A stretch of DNA of 64,000 nt from Flaveria trinervia (GCA_025506515.1 CM046454.1:64877345-64941344); one strand, 5' to 3'; positions 43,855 to 58,402 are shown, counted from the stretch's first letter. Notes: generated from the letters alone by a model not told the origin. Program-made: numbers and translations.

Positions 43855-45116
43855 ATGCCACCGAAAGAAACACTCAACCTGTGAGAAGAACAACACGAGT
43901 AGGACGACCCAGAACTAGACTCGGAGAAGAAACTCCTATAAACACTACTATAAATGAGAACGACAGAATTTCTCAAATAGTAGCTCCACAAATAGAAGCC
44001 ACTATTCCTGCTTTAATAGCTCTGTTACAGCAAAACTTAAATTTTAGGACCCCCACGACAACGAGGAACCAGAAAATGCCAACACAAGGGACCAACAAGA
44101 AGAGGAAATACTAAATGGAGTCAGGAAAGGTGTTCCAATAAAACCTTCATATCCTGCAAACCTCGGGAATTCGATGGAAAAGGAGGAGTTGTACAAGCCC
44201 TGCGCTGGCTGGATGAGATGGAATCAGTCCTGGAAATTAGTAACTGTGCGGATAAAAACAAACCCTATTTGCGTCACATTCACTAAAAGGAGAAGCACAA
44301 TCCTAGTCGAAAATGGAAATGCACACAAAAGGAAGGCATAGTAAGAATGGATTGGGATGGGAAGAATTCAGAAATTTGGTAATTGAAAAATATTGCCCCT
44401 ATAATAAAATAGAAAAATTAGAAACTGAATTCTTAGCACTAGAAATGATGGGAGCAGCACATCAAGAGTACACCGATCGGAACAATGAACTTTCTAGACT
44501 AGTACCGCATTTAGTAACCCCTGAAGCAAAAATGATAGGTAGGTATAGTTGGGGTTTAGTGCCTCAAATAAGAGGACTAGTGAAATCCACTATGCCTAGA
44601 ACCTTCCAAGATGCCGTAAGTCTATCAGGAAGCCTGACTGATGAAATGATAAGAAACGGATCTTTAATCAACCCAAGAATAGGAAAAAAGAGGAAATGGA
44701 ATGACAACCACTCATGAAGCAAGCTTAGAGGAAATCCTCGGAAAAGGATAGCTCATCAACCAACCAGGAACTTCTTATGAATGGCGGAAGAAAGGAAACC
44801 CCAAACAGAGGGTCTGCCATGGTGCAATACGTGTTAGAGATATCAACCGGGTAAGTGTGCAACGGTAATCTGTTATAGCTTTAAAGAAAGTGACATATAT
44901 CCCGAGACTGAAAGTGCCCCACTAACCCAAAACCTGTATGCTCTCAATGTGGAGACGAAAATCATTTTCGAAATAAATGTCCATATTTAAAGGGTAAGGC
45001 TTCAGTCAATCAAAACAACCCTCGCGGGAGAGCTTTCATAATGCAAGCCGAAGAAGCCCGGCAAGAACTTGAACTAGTACGAGTACGTTTCTTATTAACA
45101 ATCAATACGCAACAGT
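43855..45116 (+). pseudogene. Gypsy-4 gag, broken
   Basis: ATG at 43855 (MPPKE) is the probable start, with an early frameshift. The next frame carries RTTRVGRPRTRLGEE and IEATIPALIALLQQN. The capsid part includes CKPREFDGKGGVVQALRWLD (44150-44210), WEEFRNLVIEKYCPYNKIEK and GLVPQIRGLVKSTMPRTFQD, ending in GKKRKWND. The zinc knuckle CSQCGDENHFRNKC is near 44938-44980. There are several frameshifts and stops. Gag would make the particle. Confidence 0.85.
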
Positions 45117-47007
45117 ATTTTTGATACGGGATCAACCCATAGTTTCATTATAAATATGTTTAGACCATTGCTTGATTTAAACACATAAAAACCAAAACAC
45201 AAGTATATGGTAGAATTAGCTAATAGTAAGATAATCGAAGCATGTGAAATCGTTCCTAACTGCACATTAACTTTAGATGATTATTGTTTCAACATAGATC
45301 TGATTCCCATTAAATTAAGAGGTTTTGATATAGTTGTGGGAATGGATTGGTTATCTAAAAATCAAAATGAAATAGTATGTGGGAAAAAGATAATAAAGAT
45401 TCCTTTGGTTAAAGAAAATAAAACCCTCTGCTTATATAGAGAAAACCCTATATGTGCAATGAAAATAATTTCCTGTATGAAAGCACAGAGTTGCTTAAGA
45501 AAGAAACGTTTAGCCTTTCTAGCCCATATAATTGATACAAAACAAGATAAGATAAGCCTAGAAAGCGTCCCGGTTATCAATGAATACCCAGATGTTTTCC
45601 CTGACGAGTTACTTGGTTTACCTCCCCATCGTCAACTAGAGTTCAAAATAGAATTGGTACTGGGAACAGATCTTATAGCTAAAGCATCATATCGTTTAGC
45701 ACCAACAAAAATGAAGGAATTGATGAATCAATTACAGGAATTATTGGAGAAAGTATTTATACATCCTAGTGTATCACCTTAGGTTGCACCAGTTCTATTT
45801 GTTAAAAAGAAAGATGGAACTTTCAGGATGTGTATTGATTATTGGGAACTCAACAAGTTAACTATAAAGAATAGATATCCCTTACCCATGATAGATGATC
45901 TATTTGACCAATCGCAACGGTCTAGTTACTTTTCAAAAATTTATTTAAGATCAGGGTATCATTAACTAAGAGTTTAAGATGAGGACATACCAATGACTGC
46001 ATTTAGGACTAGATATGGTCATTATGAATTTCTTGTAATCCCATTTGGGTTAACTAATGCTCTTGCAGTATTTATGGATCTAATGAATAGGGTATGCAAA
46101 CCATTTTTAGATAATTTATCATAGTCTTCATAGATGACATCCTGATCTATTCTAAAAATAAGGAAGACCATGAGAAGCACTTAAGATTGACTTTGGAATT
46201 ACTGCGAAAGGAAAAACTGTATGCAAAATTCTCAAAATGTGAATTTTGGAAAAGGGAAGTGAAATTCTTAGTGCATGTAGTTAATCAACAAGGAATACAG
46301 GTTGATCCAGCACAAATAGAGGCTGTTAAGAAATTGGAAGATCCAAAAACACCAACAGAAATACGCCAATTTTTAGGTTTGGCGGGATATTATAGAAGAT
46401 TCATAGAAAATTTCTCAAGAATTTCCCATCCTCTCACTGAACTAACCCAAAAAGATAAACCCTACATTTGGGGAGAAAAGCAAAAGGCTGCATTTGAACT
46501 ACTCAAAAGTAAGTTATGTAGTGCTCCAATTTTAGCAATACCAGAAGGAACTAATGACTTTATCGTATATTGTGGCGCCTCACGTGAAGGTTTTCGATGT
46601 GTTTTAATGCAAAGGAATAAGGTGATAACCTACGCCTCCAGACAACTTAGGGGAAGTGAAAGGAATTATAGTACTCATGATTTAGAATTAGGAGTAGTAG
46701 TATTTGCACTTAAAAACGAGAGATATTATTTGTATAGGACAAAATGTACAATATATACAAATCATAAAAGTTTACAATATATATTTGATCAGAAAATGCT
46801 GAATATGAGACAAAGGAGATGGGTAGAATTACTAAGTGATTATGACTGTCAAATCAAATACCATCCACGAAAAGAAAATGTAGTAGCTGATGCTTTAAGT
46901 AGAAATAAGAGGACAAAACCATTACGAGTACGCGCCATGAGAATGGAATTACATTCCAAATTAATAAGTCAAATTCGGGAAGCTCAAGAAAAAGATAAGT
47001 TGGCAAT
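45117..47007 (+). pseudogene. Gypsy-4 protease, reverse transcriptase and RNase H
   Basis: The protease site FDTGSTHSF is at 45117-45145, and VGMDWLSKNQNEIVCGKKII follows. RT has LFVKKKDGTFRMCIDYWELN, NRYPLPMIDDLFDQ and FIDDILIYS near 46126-46155. RNase H (46187-47000) has FLGLAGYYRRFIENFSRISH, IVYCGASREGFRCVLMQRNK (a cysteine-glycine where aspartate is expected in the first active-site position) and YTNHKSLQYIFDQKMLNMRQ. Stops at 45779 and 45964, among others, break it. At 47007 it is interrupted by Gypsy-8, and the frame goes on at 60077. Confidence 0.9.
47003..47007. repeat. Gypsy-8 target site duplication GCAAT (left copy)
   Basis: GCAAT also occurs at 60072-60076. Removing Gypsy-8 and one copy rejoins the Gypsy-4 frame as DKLAIKGQIKDLEEDTNG. 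Confidence 0.93.
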
Positions 47008-47342
47008 TGTCACACCTCCGCTTATAGCGAAAACACGAGGATGTAACGGACGGGATCGTCATAACATATTGTTAAATTAATAGAGATGCATTAAATGATG
47101 AAGATCAATATGTCATGACGTCACCGGACACAAATGGAGACTTGTGTCATGGTTAGTCAGTTCTACAACAAACATAGTCACACAAAACAAATAAGTATAA
47201 GTCCCACAACCCGGGAACAAGTAATTAAATGTGAATAACAAGTAAATGTCAAATGCAATTGTTGAAGACATCTAAAGTTTAAATGGTGTAAGTCTAAGGT
47301 CATCGCTAAGGCATCATCCTTAGCAATCCTCAATGATTGTTA

Positions 47343-47823
47343 CTTGAAAAGATATGCTCAAAATGGTCAAGATACTGTTGGTGAGTTCGCAGGTTTAAAT
47401 AATAACAACACTTGATGCTGTATAATAGTGTAGTAGGACATGAGTGAATACAGTTATAAACAAGTAATATCACACGAGCATCACAACTAAACCTACAACG
47501 TACACAAAGACTTTGTCGGAACATATTCACCCTAGGGCCTGTTCCTGGCCACTGTTAGTCCCAACTAGTATACTAACAAACCAGTGTGGCGGTGTTAGCC
47601 CAATAGCACTATCAATGTCTGTCTGTCGGCTCCAACACCAGAGTTAAATAGTTGTGAATATAGAACCACAAAGACAACTCATGCATGCACTGGATAAATA
47701 CTTACAAACAGTAAACACAACAGTCCCAAAAGAATTGAATAAGTTTACAACATAAAAAGGGTGAGCATACTTTTCCCCCTAGTGTATAAATGTTTAAAAT
47801 GAAAACGGGGCCACGAAACTCAC
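47343..47823 (-). other. candidate leader intron in the Gypsy-8 3' LTR
   Basis: On the minus strand the donor is ATG|GTGAGTTTCGTGGCCCC, followed by CTAGGGGGAAAAGTATGCT. The acceptor is GAACTCACCAAC, TTGAC and CATATCTTTTCAAG|T. The length is 481 nt. Confidence 0.45.
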
Positions 47824-48084
47824 CATGAAATAAGATGAAATGAATGAATAAAATGCTTCAATGAGTGAGAGTAATGATCGATCAAGCACTTATAAATAAA
47901 TACAATAAAATGTTAAGACGAAACTATAGAGGAAGGGTCGTCCGGTCAGTTTCGAGTCGGTTCAGGTTTGACGCGTGACATGCACACAAAGTATATATTT
48001 CATACAAACCAACACACTATTAGTAAAAATAATAATAATAATATTAGGTAATAATAATAGTAGTAATAATAACAATAAGGATAA

Positions 48085-49131
<1,047 letters not shown>

Positions 49132-49674
49132 AAGCAAGAGTGCGGAACCGAACCAACGAAATGGAGCGAAACGAAATGACTTTCATGATGATCGGTTACC
49201 TGCAAATCGGCTGAAGGGCGAGACGTCAGTAACCGGCGGTGGCTAACGGTGGTGAGACGATGGTAGAATGGAGGCAAAATTGGTGGTGTGGTGACGAGGG
49301 GTTTCACGGCGGGGGGGTTGGGAATTAGGGTTGAACGAAACGATTTTATATATATATATAACATTCATTTTTACACTTAGGACCCTATACTTTAAAGTAT
49401 TTAATCCCTTAAGTTTAGTTAAATTACAGTTTAAACCCTGGACTTAATTATAATCATATTAATAATAATAATATTAATAATATTTACAAAAATAAACATA
49501 AAGATAAAATAAATTTTATATTATTAGCGTCATTAAATATTAAGGTTGGCACAAAAAGGAGATACGTCGAGATTCGGTTCGAAAATATATTAATTACACA
49601 AAAATAATAAATGAGCGAAAAAGAATTAACGGCTTTCGAGTCAATTGACGGACCTGTTGGTGACGGATGTCACA

Positions 49675-49690
49675 GTATCCCCCAGTTGAG
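49675..49690 (-). promoter_or_regulatory. Gypsy-8 polypurine tract
   Basis: The minus strand reads TCAACTGGGGGATAC directly before TGTGACATCC, preceded by TTTCGGGACGAAATTC, the same motif as in Gypsy-3. Confidence 0.88.
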
Positions 49691-50995
49691 AGAATTTCGT
49701 CCCGAAATTCAGCTGGAGTTAGGTCCTGAGGTTGTATCCACGAATAAATGCGGATACTTGGATTTGATCCGGTCTTCCCGTTCCCACGTAAACTCAGGCC
49801 CTCGCTTGGAGTTCCATCTCACTCTAACAATTGGAATCTTGCTGCGCTTCAATTGTTTCACCTCTCGTCTATGATTTCTATTGGTTCTTCCATAAAATGT
49901 AGTTTCTCATCAATTTTGATTTCTTCAATCGGTACATGAAGGGATCCGTCGGCTAGGCACTTCTTAAGGTTCGATACATGAAATGTATCGTGTACACCAC
50001 TAAGTCCTTGAGGTAACTTCCATCGATACGCTACGGGACCAATTCTTTGAGTGATCTCGAATGGTCCAACATACCTCGGAGCCAATTTCCCTTTCTTTCA
50101 AAAGCGCATGATTCCCTTCCATGAGAAACCTTCAATAAGACATGATCAGCAACATTGAACTCTAAGGGTTGGCGACGACTATCAGCGTAGCTAAACTGTC
50201 AATCTCGAGTTGCCTTACACATATCCTTGATTTGAAATATTTTGTTGGTCGTCTCTTGGATAATCTACAGACCTATCAATTGGCTTTCACCTACTTCTGC
50301 CCAACACACCAGAGATCGACATTTCATTCCATACAACGCCTCAAATGGAGCACATCCAATGCTCGTGTGGTAACTGTTGTTGTAAGAGAATTCGATCAAT
50401 GGTAAGTGGGTATCCCAACTTCCACCAAAATCAATCACACATGCCCTAAGCATGTCCTCTATGGTTTGTATCGTTCGTTCACTTTGACCATCGGTGTGTG
50501 GATGACAGGTGGTACTCAAGTCTAAACGAGTACCCATCGCCTTCTGAAGAGTCTGCCAAAACTGAGATGTAAATCTACTGTCTCAATCAGATATAATAGA
50601 CACATGCACTCCATGCCTAGTCACTATCTCATTCACATATAACCTTGCTAGCTTCTCCATTTTATAGTCCCCACGAATAGGCAAGAAATGAGCAGATTTC
50701 GTCATTTGATCCACGATAACCCAAATTGAATCATGGCCTTTACTTGTCTAGGTAATTTAGTGATAAAATCCATCGTGATATTCTCCCACTTCTATTCGGG
50801 AATTTCCGGTTGTTGTAAAAGACTTGATGGTTTTTGATGTTTGACTTTGACTTTGGAACAAGTCAAGCAATCACTCACATACTTTGCAATATCCTTTTTC
50901 ATGCCTGGCCACCAATACAAATCCATAAGATCTTGGTACATCTTGTCTGCACCAAGATGAACAGAATACTTGGACTTGTGTGCTTCATTCATAAC
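49691..50995 (-). pseudogene. Gypsy-8 integrase with chromodomain-like tail
   Basis: The HHCC part is EAHKSKYSVHLGADKMYQDL and CLTCSKVKVKHQKPSS (50792-50990). The core is broken, with VIVDQMTKSAHF-like remains near 50700, a stop at the ISD motif near 50580, and CHPHTDGQSERTIQTIEDML (50440-50510). The C-terminal part has GPFEITQRIGPVAYRWKLPQ. After a frame change the tail reads RSKIPIVRVRWNSKRGPEFT and WEREDRIKSKYPHLF, the chromodomain-like region. Integrase would insert cDNA. Frameshifts make it inactive. Confidence 0.88.
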
Positions 50996-51025
50996 AAGGG
51001 TTCGAATATCACCCCACTTAGGTAC

Positions 51026-52449
51026 TCATATTCCATCCACAAAATACCGCACACCATCTTCTTTACAGTTCATCTGTTTGTCTAACCCTTGAAACTCTTC
51101 ACATGCCATATTTTCTTCCTTTAGCGCTTCACCCTGTGCCAACAGTATTTTCTCTTTCAAGTTAGATTGAATATTCATCCCTAATGCTCGCACACGTAGT
51201 GGTTTAACATGCTCCTTCCTACTCAAGGCATTAGCTAATACGTTCGCCTTTCCGGGATGATATCGAATCTCATAATGGTAATCACTTAAGACTTCCACCC
51301 ATCTCCTTTGGCGCATATTCAGTTCCTTTTGATCAAAGATGTGTTGAAGACTTTTATGATCAATGTAGACGACACACTTAACACTATATAGATAATGCCT
51401 CCATATCTTTAGGGCGAATACCACTACGCCTAGTTCCAGATCATGTGTCGCATAGTTCTTTTCGTGAACCTTAAGTTAACGCGAGGCATAAGCAATTACC
51501 TTATCCTTTTGCATAAGAACACAACCTAGGCCTTGATGTGATGCATCGCAAAACACCACAAAGTCATTCGACCCATCAGGAAGGGTTAATATTGGTGCGT
51601 TGTATAGTCTTTCCTTCAACGTTTGAAATGCCTCCTCTTGCTTGTGTCCCCTATCAAACTTCTTATCCTTTTGTGTTAACATTGTCAACGGCGGGGCGAT
51701 CTTAGAGTAGTTTGCAATGAACCATCGATAATACCCAGCCAATCCCAAAATCTGTCGTATCTTTGAGGGTGTCTTAGGAGCGTCCCACTTTTTAACTTCT
51801 TCGATCTCCGGGACCAACGTGGATTCCCCTTTCATTAACCACGTGTCCCAAAACCTGTAACCAAAATTCACACTTCGAGAACTTGGCATAAAGTTTCTCT
51901 TCCATCAACAATTTGAGTATCGCTCGAAGGTGCTGTTTGTGGTCTTCTTTTGATCTAGAATAGATGAGTATATCATCTATAAACACGATCACAATTTGTC
52001 TAGATAGGGTTTAAACACCCGGTTCATAAGATCCATGAACACCGTTGGGGCATTGGTCAGCCCAAATGGCATGACTAAGAACTATAATGCCCATATCGAG
52101 ACCTGGATGTTGTCGTTGGTATGTCCGCCTCATGGACCCGTAACTCGTGATAACCTAATCGAAGATCAATCTTAGAGAAATATGCTGCTCCCTGCAATTG
52201 ATCAAATAGATCATCGATCCTGGGAAGTGGATATCGATTTTTCACGGTCAGCTTATTCAACTCTAGATAGTCTATGCACATTCGAAAAGTTCCATCCTTC
52301 TTCTTTACAAATAGTATCGGTGCTCCCCATGGCGAGTGACTTGGTCGTATGAAACCCTTATCTAACATCTCTTGTAGTTGACTTGATAATTCTTGTGTTT
52401 CCAATGGTGCAAACCAATAGGGTGACTTTGTAATAAGAGTTGCTCCCAA
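51026..52449 (-). pseudogene. Gypsy-8 reverse transcriptase and RNase H
   Basis: RT begins with FIRPSHSPWGAPILFVKKKD and MCIDYLELNKLTVKNRYPLP. It continues to FIDDILIYSRSKEDHKQHLR near 51950. RNase H has FLGLAGYYRW-like ILGLAGYYRWFIANYSKIAP and VVFCDASHQGLGCVLMQKDK near 51560. The later part has YIDHKSLQHIFDQKELNMRQ and GKANVLANALSRKEHVKPLR. Frame changes near 52080, 51860 and 51470 break it. Confidence 0.9.
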
Positions 52450-53650
52450 GATCAGATCATTTTAAAACCCTACTTGACAAGGAGGGGCAATCTTGATAAG
52501 TCATTAGAAAGATCCTTTTGGAAAATCTCATGTAATAGGAATATCTTTCAACTTTCTTCCTTCTGTCATCTTTTCTACTACACGTGCTAGAAGTGTATAA
52601 CACTGCTTCATTTGGCATTGACAAATCTTAATGCAAGAAATGAGTATTAAAATCCTTCAAGATCATTCTCCTTAAAATTTAAGCACTTTGCCATTTCATA
52701 AAAAATTACGTACTACCTTCTCCGGATGGTCTATCTTGGCTTCATGTTCAATAACCAATCCAACGGTATTAAGTCTATGTTAAAGGAATTATATTCTTGT
52801 AATTATATGCAACCCATAACTGTTACCATTAGTCATCTCTACCGAGTAACTAACTTCTAAGAAACTGGGTTCATACCAAATAAAGGAGTGAATCTAGGAG
52901 AATTGAAGGTATCTTCTATCCTAGTATCAACAAATATGTATTAATTGATGATGAGATACATGCATGTAATGACATTTGAGTCTTGACGAACGTCATTTGC
53001 TCCAACCACAAATGTATGACCACGTGATGCATGACCTTAATTTACATGATCTTTATTTCCATAATTTCATTGTTTTTAATTACCAGCTTTAGCCATTCCC
53101 TAGTTTTGATTGTTTCCAACTTGTCTTGGTGTCCGACTCAACTAGAGCAGACATTATGGTAATGTCTGGGGATCCCATATTCATAGCATCCACATTTAGC
53201 GCATATTGGCTTAACTGCATCAACTGATATAGCTAGGTCCACAACATTTGCCTTCTTGTCTAACTTACCACTAGCTTGCTTTTTCGACTCTCCAACTTAT
53301 TTCTACTACTCACTAGATTTTCCCAATGTCCATCTCAATCCTTTTTGATCAAGATGCCACAAGGTGTGACACCAACTTTGCCAACTTTTGAATTATGCCC
53401 ATATAAGGAACATTACTTAACCCCATTATTACACGATTCCATAATTCCAACTCTAACTTCTGCATTTCATTCATCGAGTAGTAGTTCTCAGTCATCAAAG
53501 CTTTGAGCTTATCTCAAATCATGGCTATCATAGCCTCACTACCTTAGGCTTGAGCCTGGGCATTCTACCATGTAAGTGATTTACCCATTAATGAGTAAGC
53601 AACATAGTTTATCTTCTGTTTTTCAGCATAGTTGTTGATACCCATTATAG
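52450..53650 (-). pseudogene. Gypsy-8 gag and protease remains, strongly decayed
   Basis: On the minus strand NYAEKQKINYVAYSLMGKSL, then TW*NAQA (about 53640-53560), is a gag capsid phrase. A cysteine-rich CAKCG...HYHNVC remnant near 53150-53205 may be the zinc finger. A possible protease trace (VDTRIEDTFNSPRF) near 52930-52885 lacks the glycine of the active site. Plus-strand frames here have no family features. Confidence 0.55.
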
Positions 53651-55012
53651 TTTCCATGTTACCCAATCCGACGGGTCAGACCTACTCTTCCCCTTTTTCT
53701 ATCATACTTTTTTTACTATCACATAAAAAATCCCTTGTATGTACAACCAACCTTGTTAACTTATCATTTCTACCACTTCTTGCTTCAATTAATCAAGATC
53801 ATCACATAGCCAAGTTTAAGAACATTCTTAGTATACCGGTGATACTTATATATAGGGTTCCACGAAGCGTTCTCACCACATCCATGATATATCGAGAACA
53901 ATGCTTAAACCGGTCATGCGACATCCGGGTACTCCATCAAGGCATAATGCTAGAATGTTCAAACTGCTAATGCTTCCTAACACATATGAAGGGAGTATCA
54001 TTACTTTGATGTAACTCTTGAAAGACCATGTATGTTCCAAACAAACAGTTAGTTGCATAATTTTTGAAATGATAAAAGAAGCAACGTCTCATTGTGAATA
54101 CGACTAGTGTCACAATATGAATCCCCGTCTAGACTCTGGTTAGAATAGAGGTCACATAAGGGTAAAGGTTATAGATGTTTGCTCATTAGTAACAAACTCT
54201 TATAAGAACTAGAACTCAAGTGTCCTGAGGAATAGAATGGAAGATTTTTACTAACTATGACTGTTATCTCAAGGCAAGATTTGCCAGGCTTCACATGCAC
54301 TGCAAATTTCAATTACGTGTGTACCCGTAATGGTAATTTGCTTTGCATGGTCACCCTAGCTCATCATAGTCGAGTTAACATATCTTATCAAGTACAGAGT
54401 ATTATCCATGATTTGAGTATCAACGATATGGTTACTAACCAAAAGTTAATTAATCAAAGTTGTACGAAGGAGTCGATTGAGAAAGAATCACTTGATCAAA
54501 GAATAATCGAAGGAATCCATATAGAATAATCTAAAATCCAATGATGTAGCCATATTGTTAGAGTACGTCACGTCTGTTGTCTACTGGTGTCGTTTTAATA
54601 AGCATGTTTGTCCTCCAAGATTCAACCCAACAAGTTTTGAACAAGGGTACCTATAGTAAATGTGACAACAAAGGACGTATGGAATAAGGATTGGCTTAAC
54701 AACCTAAGCCATGAGAAGAATTCTTACAGTAGCACTTATCAATTCAATCTAAATATAAATCAAATACATAGATAGAGGATGTGTTTAGCTAAGGTATTCT
54801 CAAGGTATAAATAGATGATACAATGCCTAAAACTTTCCCAAATATGTATATCAAAGATAGCTCATAAGGCAAGATATGTAAGCATAGCCAACACTACACA
54901 TAGAACGTTCACATGTATATTCTTGCACACATATTCCTATTATGCATACTACATGTGGGTATTCAGGTTATAGTCTAGGTCGAGTGATCCACCTAATTCT
55001 CTATAACCAATG
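53651..55012 (-). other. Gypsy-8 leader and start of gag, not resolvable
   Basis: I see no recognisable domain in either strand. By position it is the untranslated leader plus the lost beginning of gag. Confidence 0.45.
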
Positions 55013-55025
55013 GCTCTCATACCAA
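55013..55025 (-). other. Gypsy-8 primer binding site
   Basis: The minus strand reads TTGGTATGAGAGC next to the LTR, close to the Met-tRNA complement. Confidence 0.85.
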
Positions 55026-55027
55026 TG

Positions 55028-56201
55028 TGTCACACCCCTGCTTATAGCGGAAACACGAGGATGTAACGGACGGGATCGTCATAACACATTGTTAAATTAA
55101 TAGAGATGCATTAAATGATGAAGATCAACATGTCATGATGTCACCAGACTCAAATGGAGACTTGTGTCATGGTTAGTAAGTTCCATGACAAACATGGTCA
55201 TACAAAACAAATAAGTATAAGTCCCACAACCCGGGAACAAGTAATTAAATGTGAATAACAAGTAAATGTCAAATGCAATTGTTGAAGACATCTAAAGTTT
55301 AAATGATGTAAATCTAAGGTCATCGCTAAGGCATCATCCCTAGCAATCCTCAATGATTGTTACCTGAAAAGATATGCTCAAAATGGTCAACATAATATTG
55401 GTGAGTTCGCATGTTTAAATAATAACAAAACTTGATGTTGTATAATAGTGTAGTAGGACATGAGTGAATACAGTTATAAACACGTAATATCACATGAGCA
55501 TCACAACTAAACCTATGACGCACACAAAGACTTTGTTGGAACATATTCACCCTAGGGTCCGTTCCGGCCACTGTTAGTCCCAACTAGTATACTAACAAAC
55601 AAGGGTGGGGGTGTCAGCCCAATAGCACTATCAATATCTGTCCGTCGGCTCCAACACCGGAGTTAAATAGTTATGAATACAGAACCACAAAGACAACTCA
55701 TGCATGCACTGGATAAATACTTACAAATAGTAAACACAACAGTCCCGAAAGAATTGAATAAGTTTATAGCATAAAAAGGGTGAGCATACTTTTCCCCCTA
55801 GTTTATAAATGTTTAAAATGAAAACGGGGCCACAAAATTCACCTTGAAATGAGATGAAAATGAACGAATAAAACACTTCAACGAGTGAGAGTAACGATCG
55901 ATCAAGTACCTATAAATACTTACAATAAAATCTTAAGACGAATCTACAGAGGAAGGGTCGTTCGGTTGGTTCCGAGTCGGTTCAGGTTTGACGCGTGACA
56001 TGCACACAAAGTATATATTTCATACAACCCAACACACTATTAGTAAAAATAATAATAATAATATAAGGTAATAATAATAGTAGTAATAATAACAAGCATA
56101 AAAATAATAATAATATCAATAATAATAATAATAATAATAAGGATAATAAGGATGATAATGATAATAATATAACCCACACTATAAATAAAACATACGCACA
56201 T
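55028..56201 (-). repeat. Gypsy-8 5' LTR, proximal part
   Basis: It is colinear with 47008-48229 and starts (plus spelling) TGTCACACCCC. It ends at the LTR-9 insertion, where CACAT (56197-56201) is the target duplication. Confidence 0.92.
55364..55842 (-). other. candidate leader intron in the Gypsy-8 5' LTR
   Basis: The donor-like AAG|GTGAATTTTGTGGCCCC and the acceptor-like CATATCTTTTCAG|G are 479 nt apart. TTGAC lies about 24 bases before the acceptor. Confidence 0.45.
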
Positions 56202-56577
56202 TGTCACACCCCCGCTAAGAGCGGAAACACGGGGGCATAACGAGACGGGAATCGTCATAACACATGGTAAGCGATAGAGATGCAATAATAATAATGATGA
56301 CAAGTGTGTCATGACGACACCCGACAATAAGGGGACTTGTGTCGTGTTTAGTCAGTATTCACGACAATATAGGCATAAGCATTAACATGATACATAAATC
56401 ATAATACATAGATGATAACATTGTATTTAATTCCCACAACCCGGGAACAAGTTACAAAGTATAATGTTGTTTGAAATAGATACATCAATTGTTTTCAAAA
56501 TGACAAGTTTGGCCCGAAAATGCATCCTAGGGTCTCCACTAAGGCAGCACACCTAGGACCTCAGCTAGCATGATCAC

Positions 56578-57080
56578 CTGAAAAGATATGCTCAAAATGG
56601 TGAACAAAATTGTTGGTGAGTTCGCAGGTTTAAAGTAAATAAGTAATTGATGCTGTATAAAGTTGTTGCTGAATACCATGCATACAGTTATAAGCAAGCA
56701 AAATCACATGACAAGAGCTTTACAACCAAGCCTAATGACGTACACAAAGAATCTTGTCGGAATATATTCACCCAAGGCCCGTTCCTGGCTTTTGTTGGTA
56801 CCAACTAGTATACCAACACGAGGGTCGGGGTGTCAACCCAGTAGTACTACCAATACCTAACCGTCGGTTCCACACTGGAATTAAATGGTTGTAAGAAAGA
56901 ACCACAAAGCAGACTCGGGCATGTATGAGATAAGTACCCACAAAACAATTGCACGTTGATTCTAAGTATGTAAATTGTATGTATGTTGTACAGCATAGAA
57001 AACGGGCGAGCATACTTTTCCCCCATGTTTGTAAATGTTTGCAAAGTAGTATAAGCACAAAAAAGGGCCACGAAACTCAC
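56578..57080 (-). other. candidate leader intron in LTR-9
   Basis: The donor-like AT|GTGAGTTTCGTGGCCC, the block CATGGGGGAAAAGTATGCTC and the acceptor-like CATATCTTTTCAG|G are all present, 503 nt apart. Confidence 0.45.
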
Positions 57081-57539
57081 ATGTTTAATGGTAGGTATGA
57101 ATGATCGGGATTCCCAATAGTTATATGCAGAGAACAGTCAAACACCTATTGATAGTTATTGTTAAGCATTAATGACGTCTATAAAGCGTATAGTAATGTT
57201 TGGTCGGTTCGGGTTGTATCGTTTCGGTCGTGGGTAGCACACACACACAAGCAGACACACGTATCAGATCTTATGTAGATCCAAGTACTACGAGTAGTCG
57301 TCATTGCTTATGACATCCGTGAAATGATCTCGTGGTTATGAAAGATAGCACTTGTTAAGTTTTTGGAGTTCCAATTGGATTCTCGATAATTGTAAAATGT
57401 TAGGTTGTTTTCAATTGAAATAGTATGTGCATGTTGATAGCGTTGACTTTAATCTTTGTGGTCAAGCAATGACACTTTTACTGATGTTACCTTATCATCA
57501 TCAGATGTTCTAGGGGAAATTCACACTCAACATCATCAG

Positions 57540-58020
57540 TCACACAACAGGACCAGACGCTCGACTCAACGCTCCATCCGTACGAATCAACCTTCAATGG
57601 TACGAATCAGCTTCATTCGTACGATTGAGTCTTCATTCGCATGACTGGCATTCAGTCGTACCACACAACACACATTCGCACGACCCAACCTCCATGCGCA
57701 CGAATCAACCCTTAATCGTGCGAATTAGCTACTTTCGTGCGATTGAACCTTCATTCGTGCGATTGGACTCCAGTCGTGCGAAACACGCACAATCGCATAC
57801 ATTCAGTCGGTCACCTGACTCAATCGTACACACACTCATCCGCATTGACTCAATCACACACACATTCATTCGATCGCACAACTCAGTCACATGACATCCC
57901 TAGTCACACAATTCAGTCGCCCGAAAGACACAATCGCATGACTCAATCGCACGACTCGCCCAGTCGCATGGCTCAGTCGCATGACAGACCCAGTCGCCTG
58001 AACTGCAGGTTCGCGACTGC
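57540..58020 (-). repeat. LTR-9 tract of AATCGCACGACT words in both orientations
   Basis: Words such as TTCGTGCGATTGAAC, ATTCGTACGATTGAGTC and ACTCAATCGCACGACT recur about every 15-25 bases on both strands. The frames across it (57456-58165) have no family features. Confidence 0.85.
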
Positions 58021-58394
58021 AGAAGTGCAGAGCAGCCTTCGGCTGCTCCGAGCACGGGTTTTACACAACAAGGACTTCCAGAAACACTCTACAAACATAC
58101 GCAAACATGAAACACAAGCAGAAAAACATCACACGCACCCACACGACCTCGTGTGTTCGAGTTGAACCCGAACTCCCGAAACCCTAGTTTGGACAGCCGT
58201 GAATAAGCAAGGAAAGGGACAACCAAGGTCGTCTACCTGCTAGAATAGAGTAGACTAGGCCGTAGATGGAGTCTAGACGACAAGAACAAGACCAAGCGGG
58301 TTGGATTTGGTGCTAGAATGAAGAAGATGTGAAGAAGAAGGTGAAGAGGATGAAGAAGATGAAGATGAAATGAGATTAAGGGCTGGAGTATGGG

Positions 58395-58402
58395 CTTATA
58401 TA
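58395..58402 (-). promoter_or_regulatory. possible LTR-9 TATA box
   Basis: TATATAAG on the minus strand lies about 380 bases into the LTR, upstream of the donor-like block. Confidence 0.5.
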
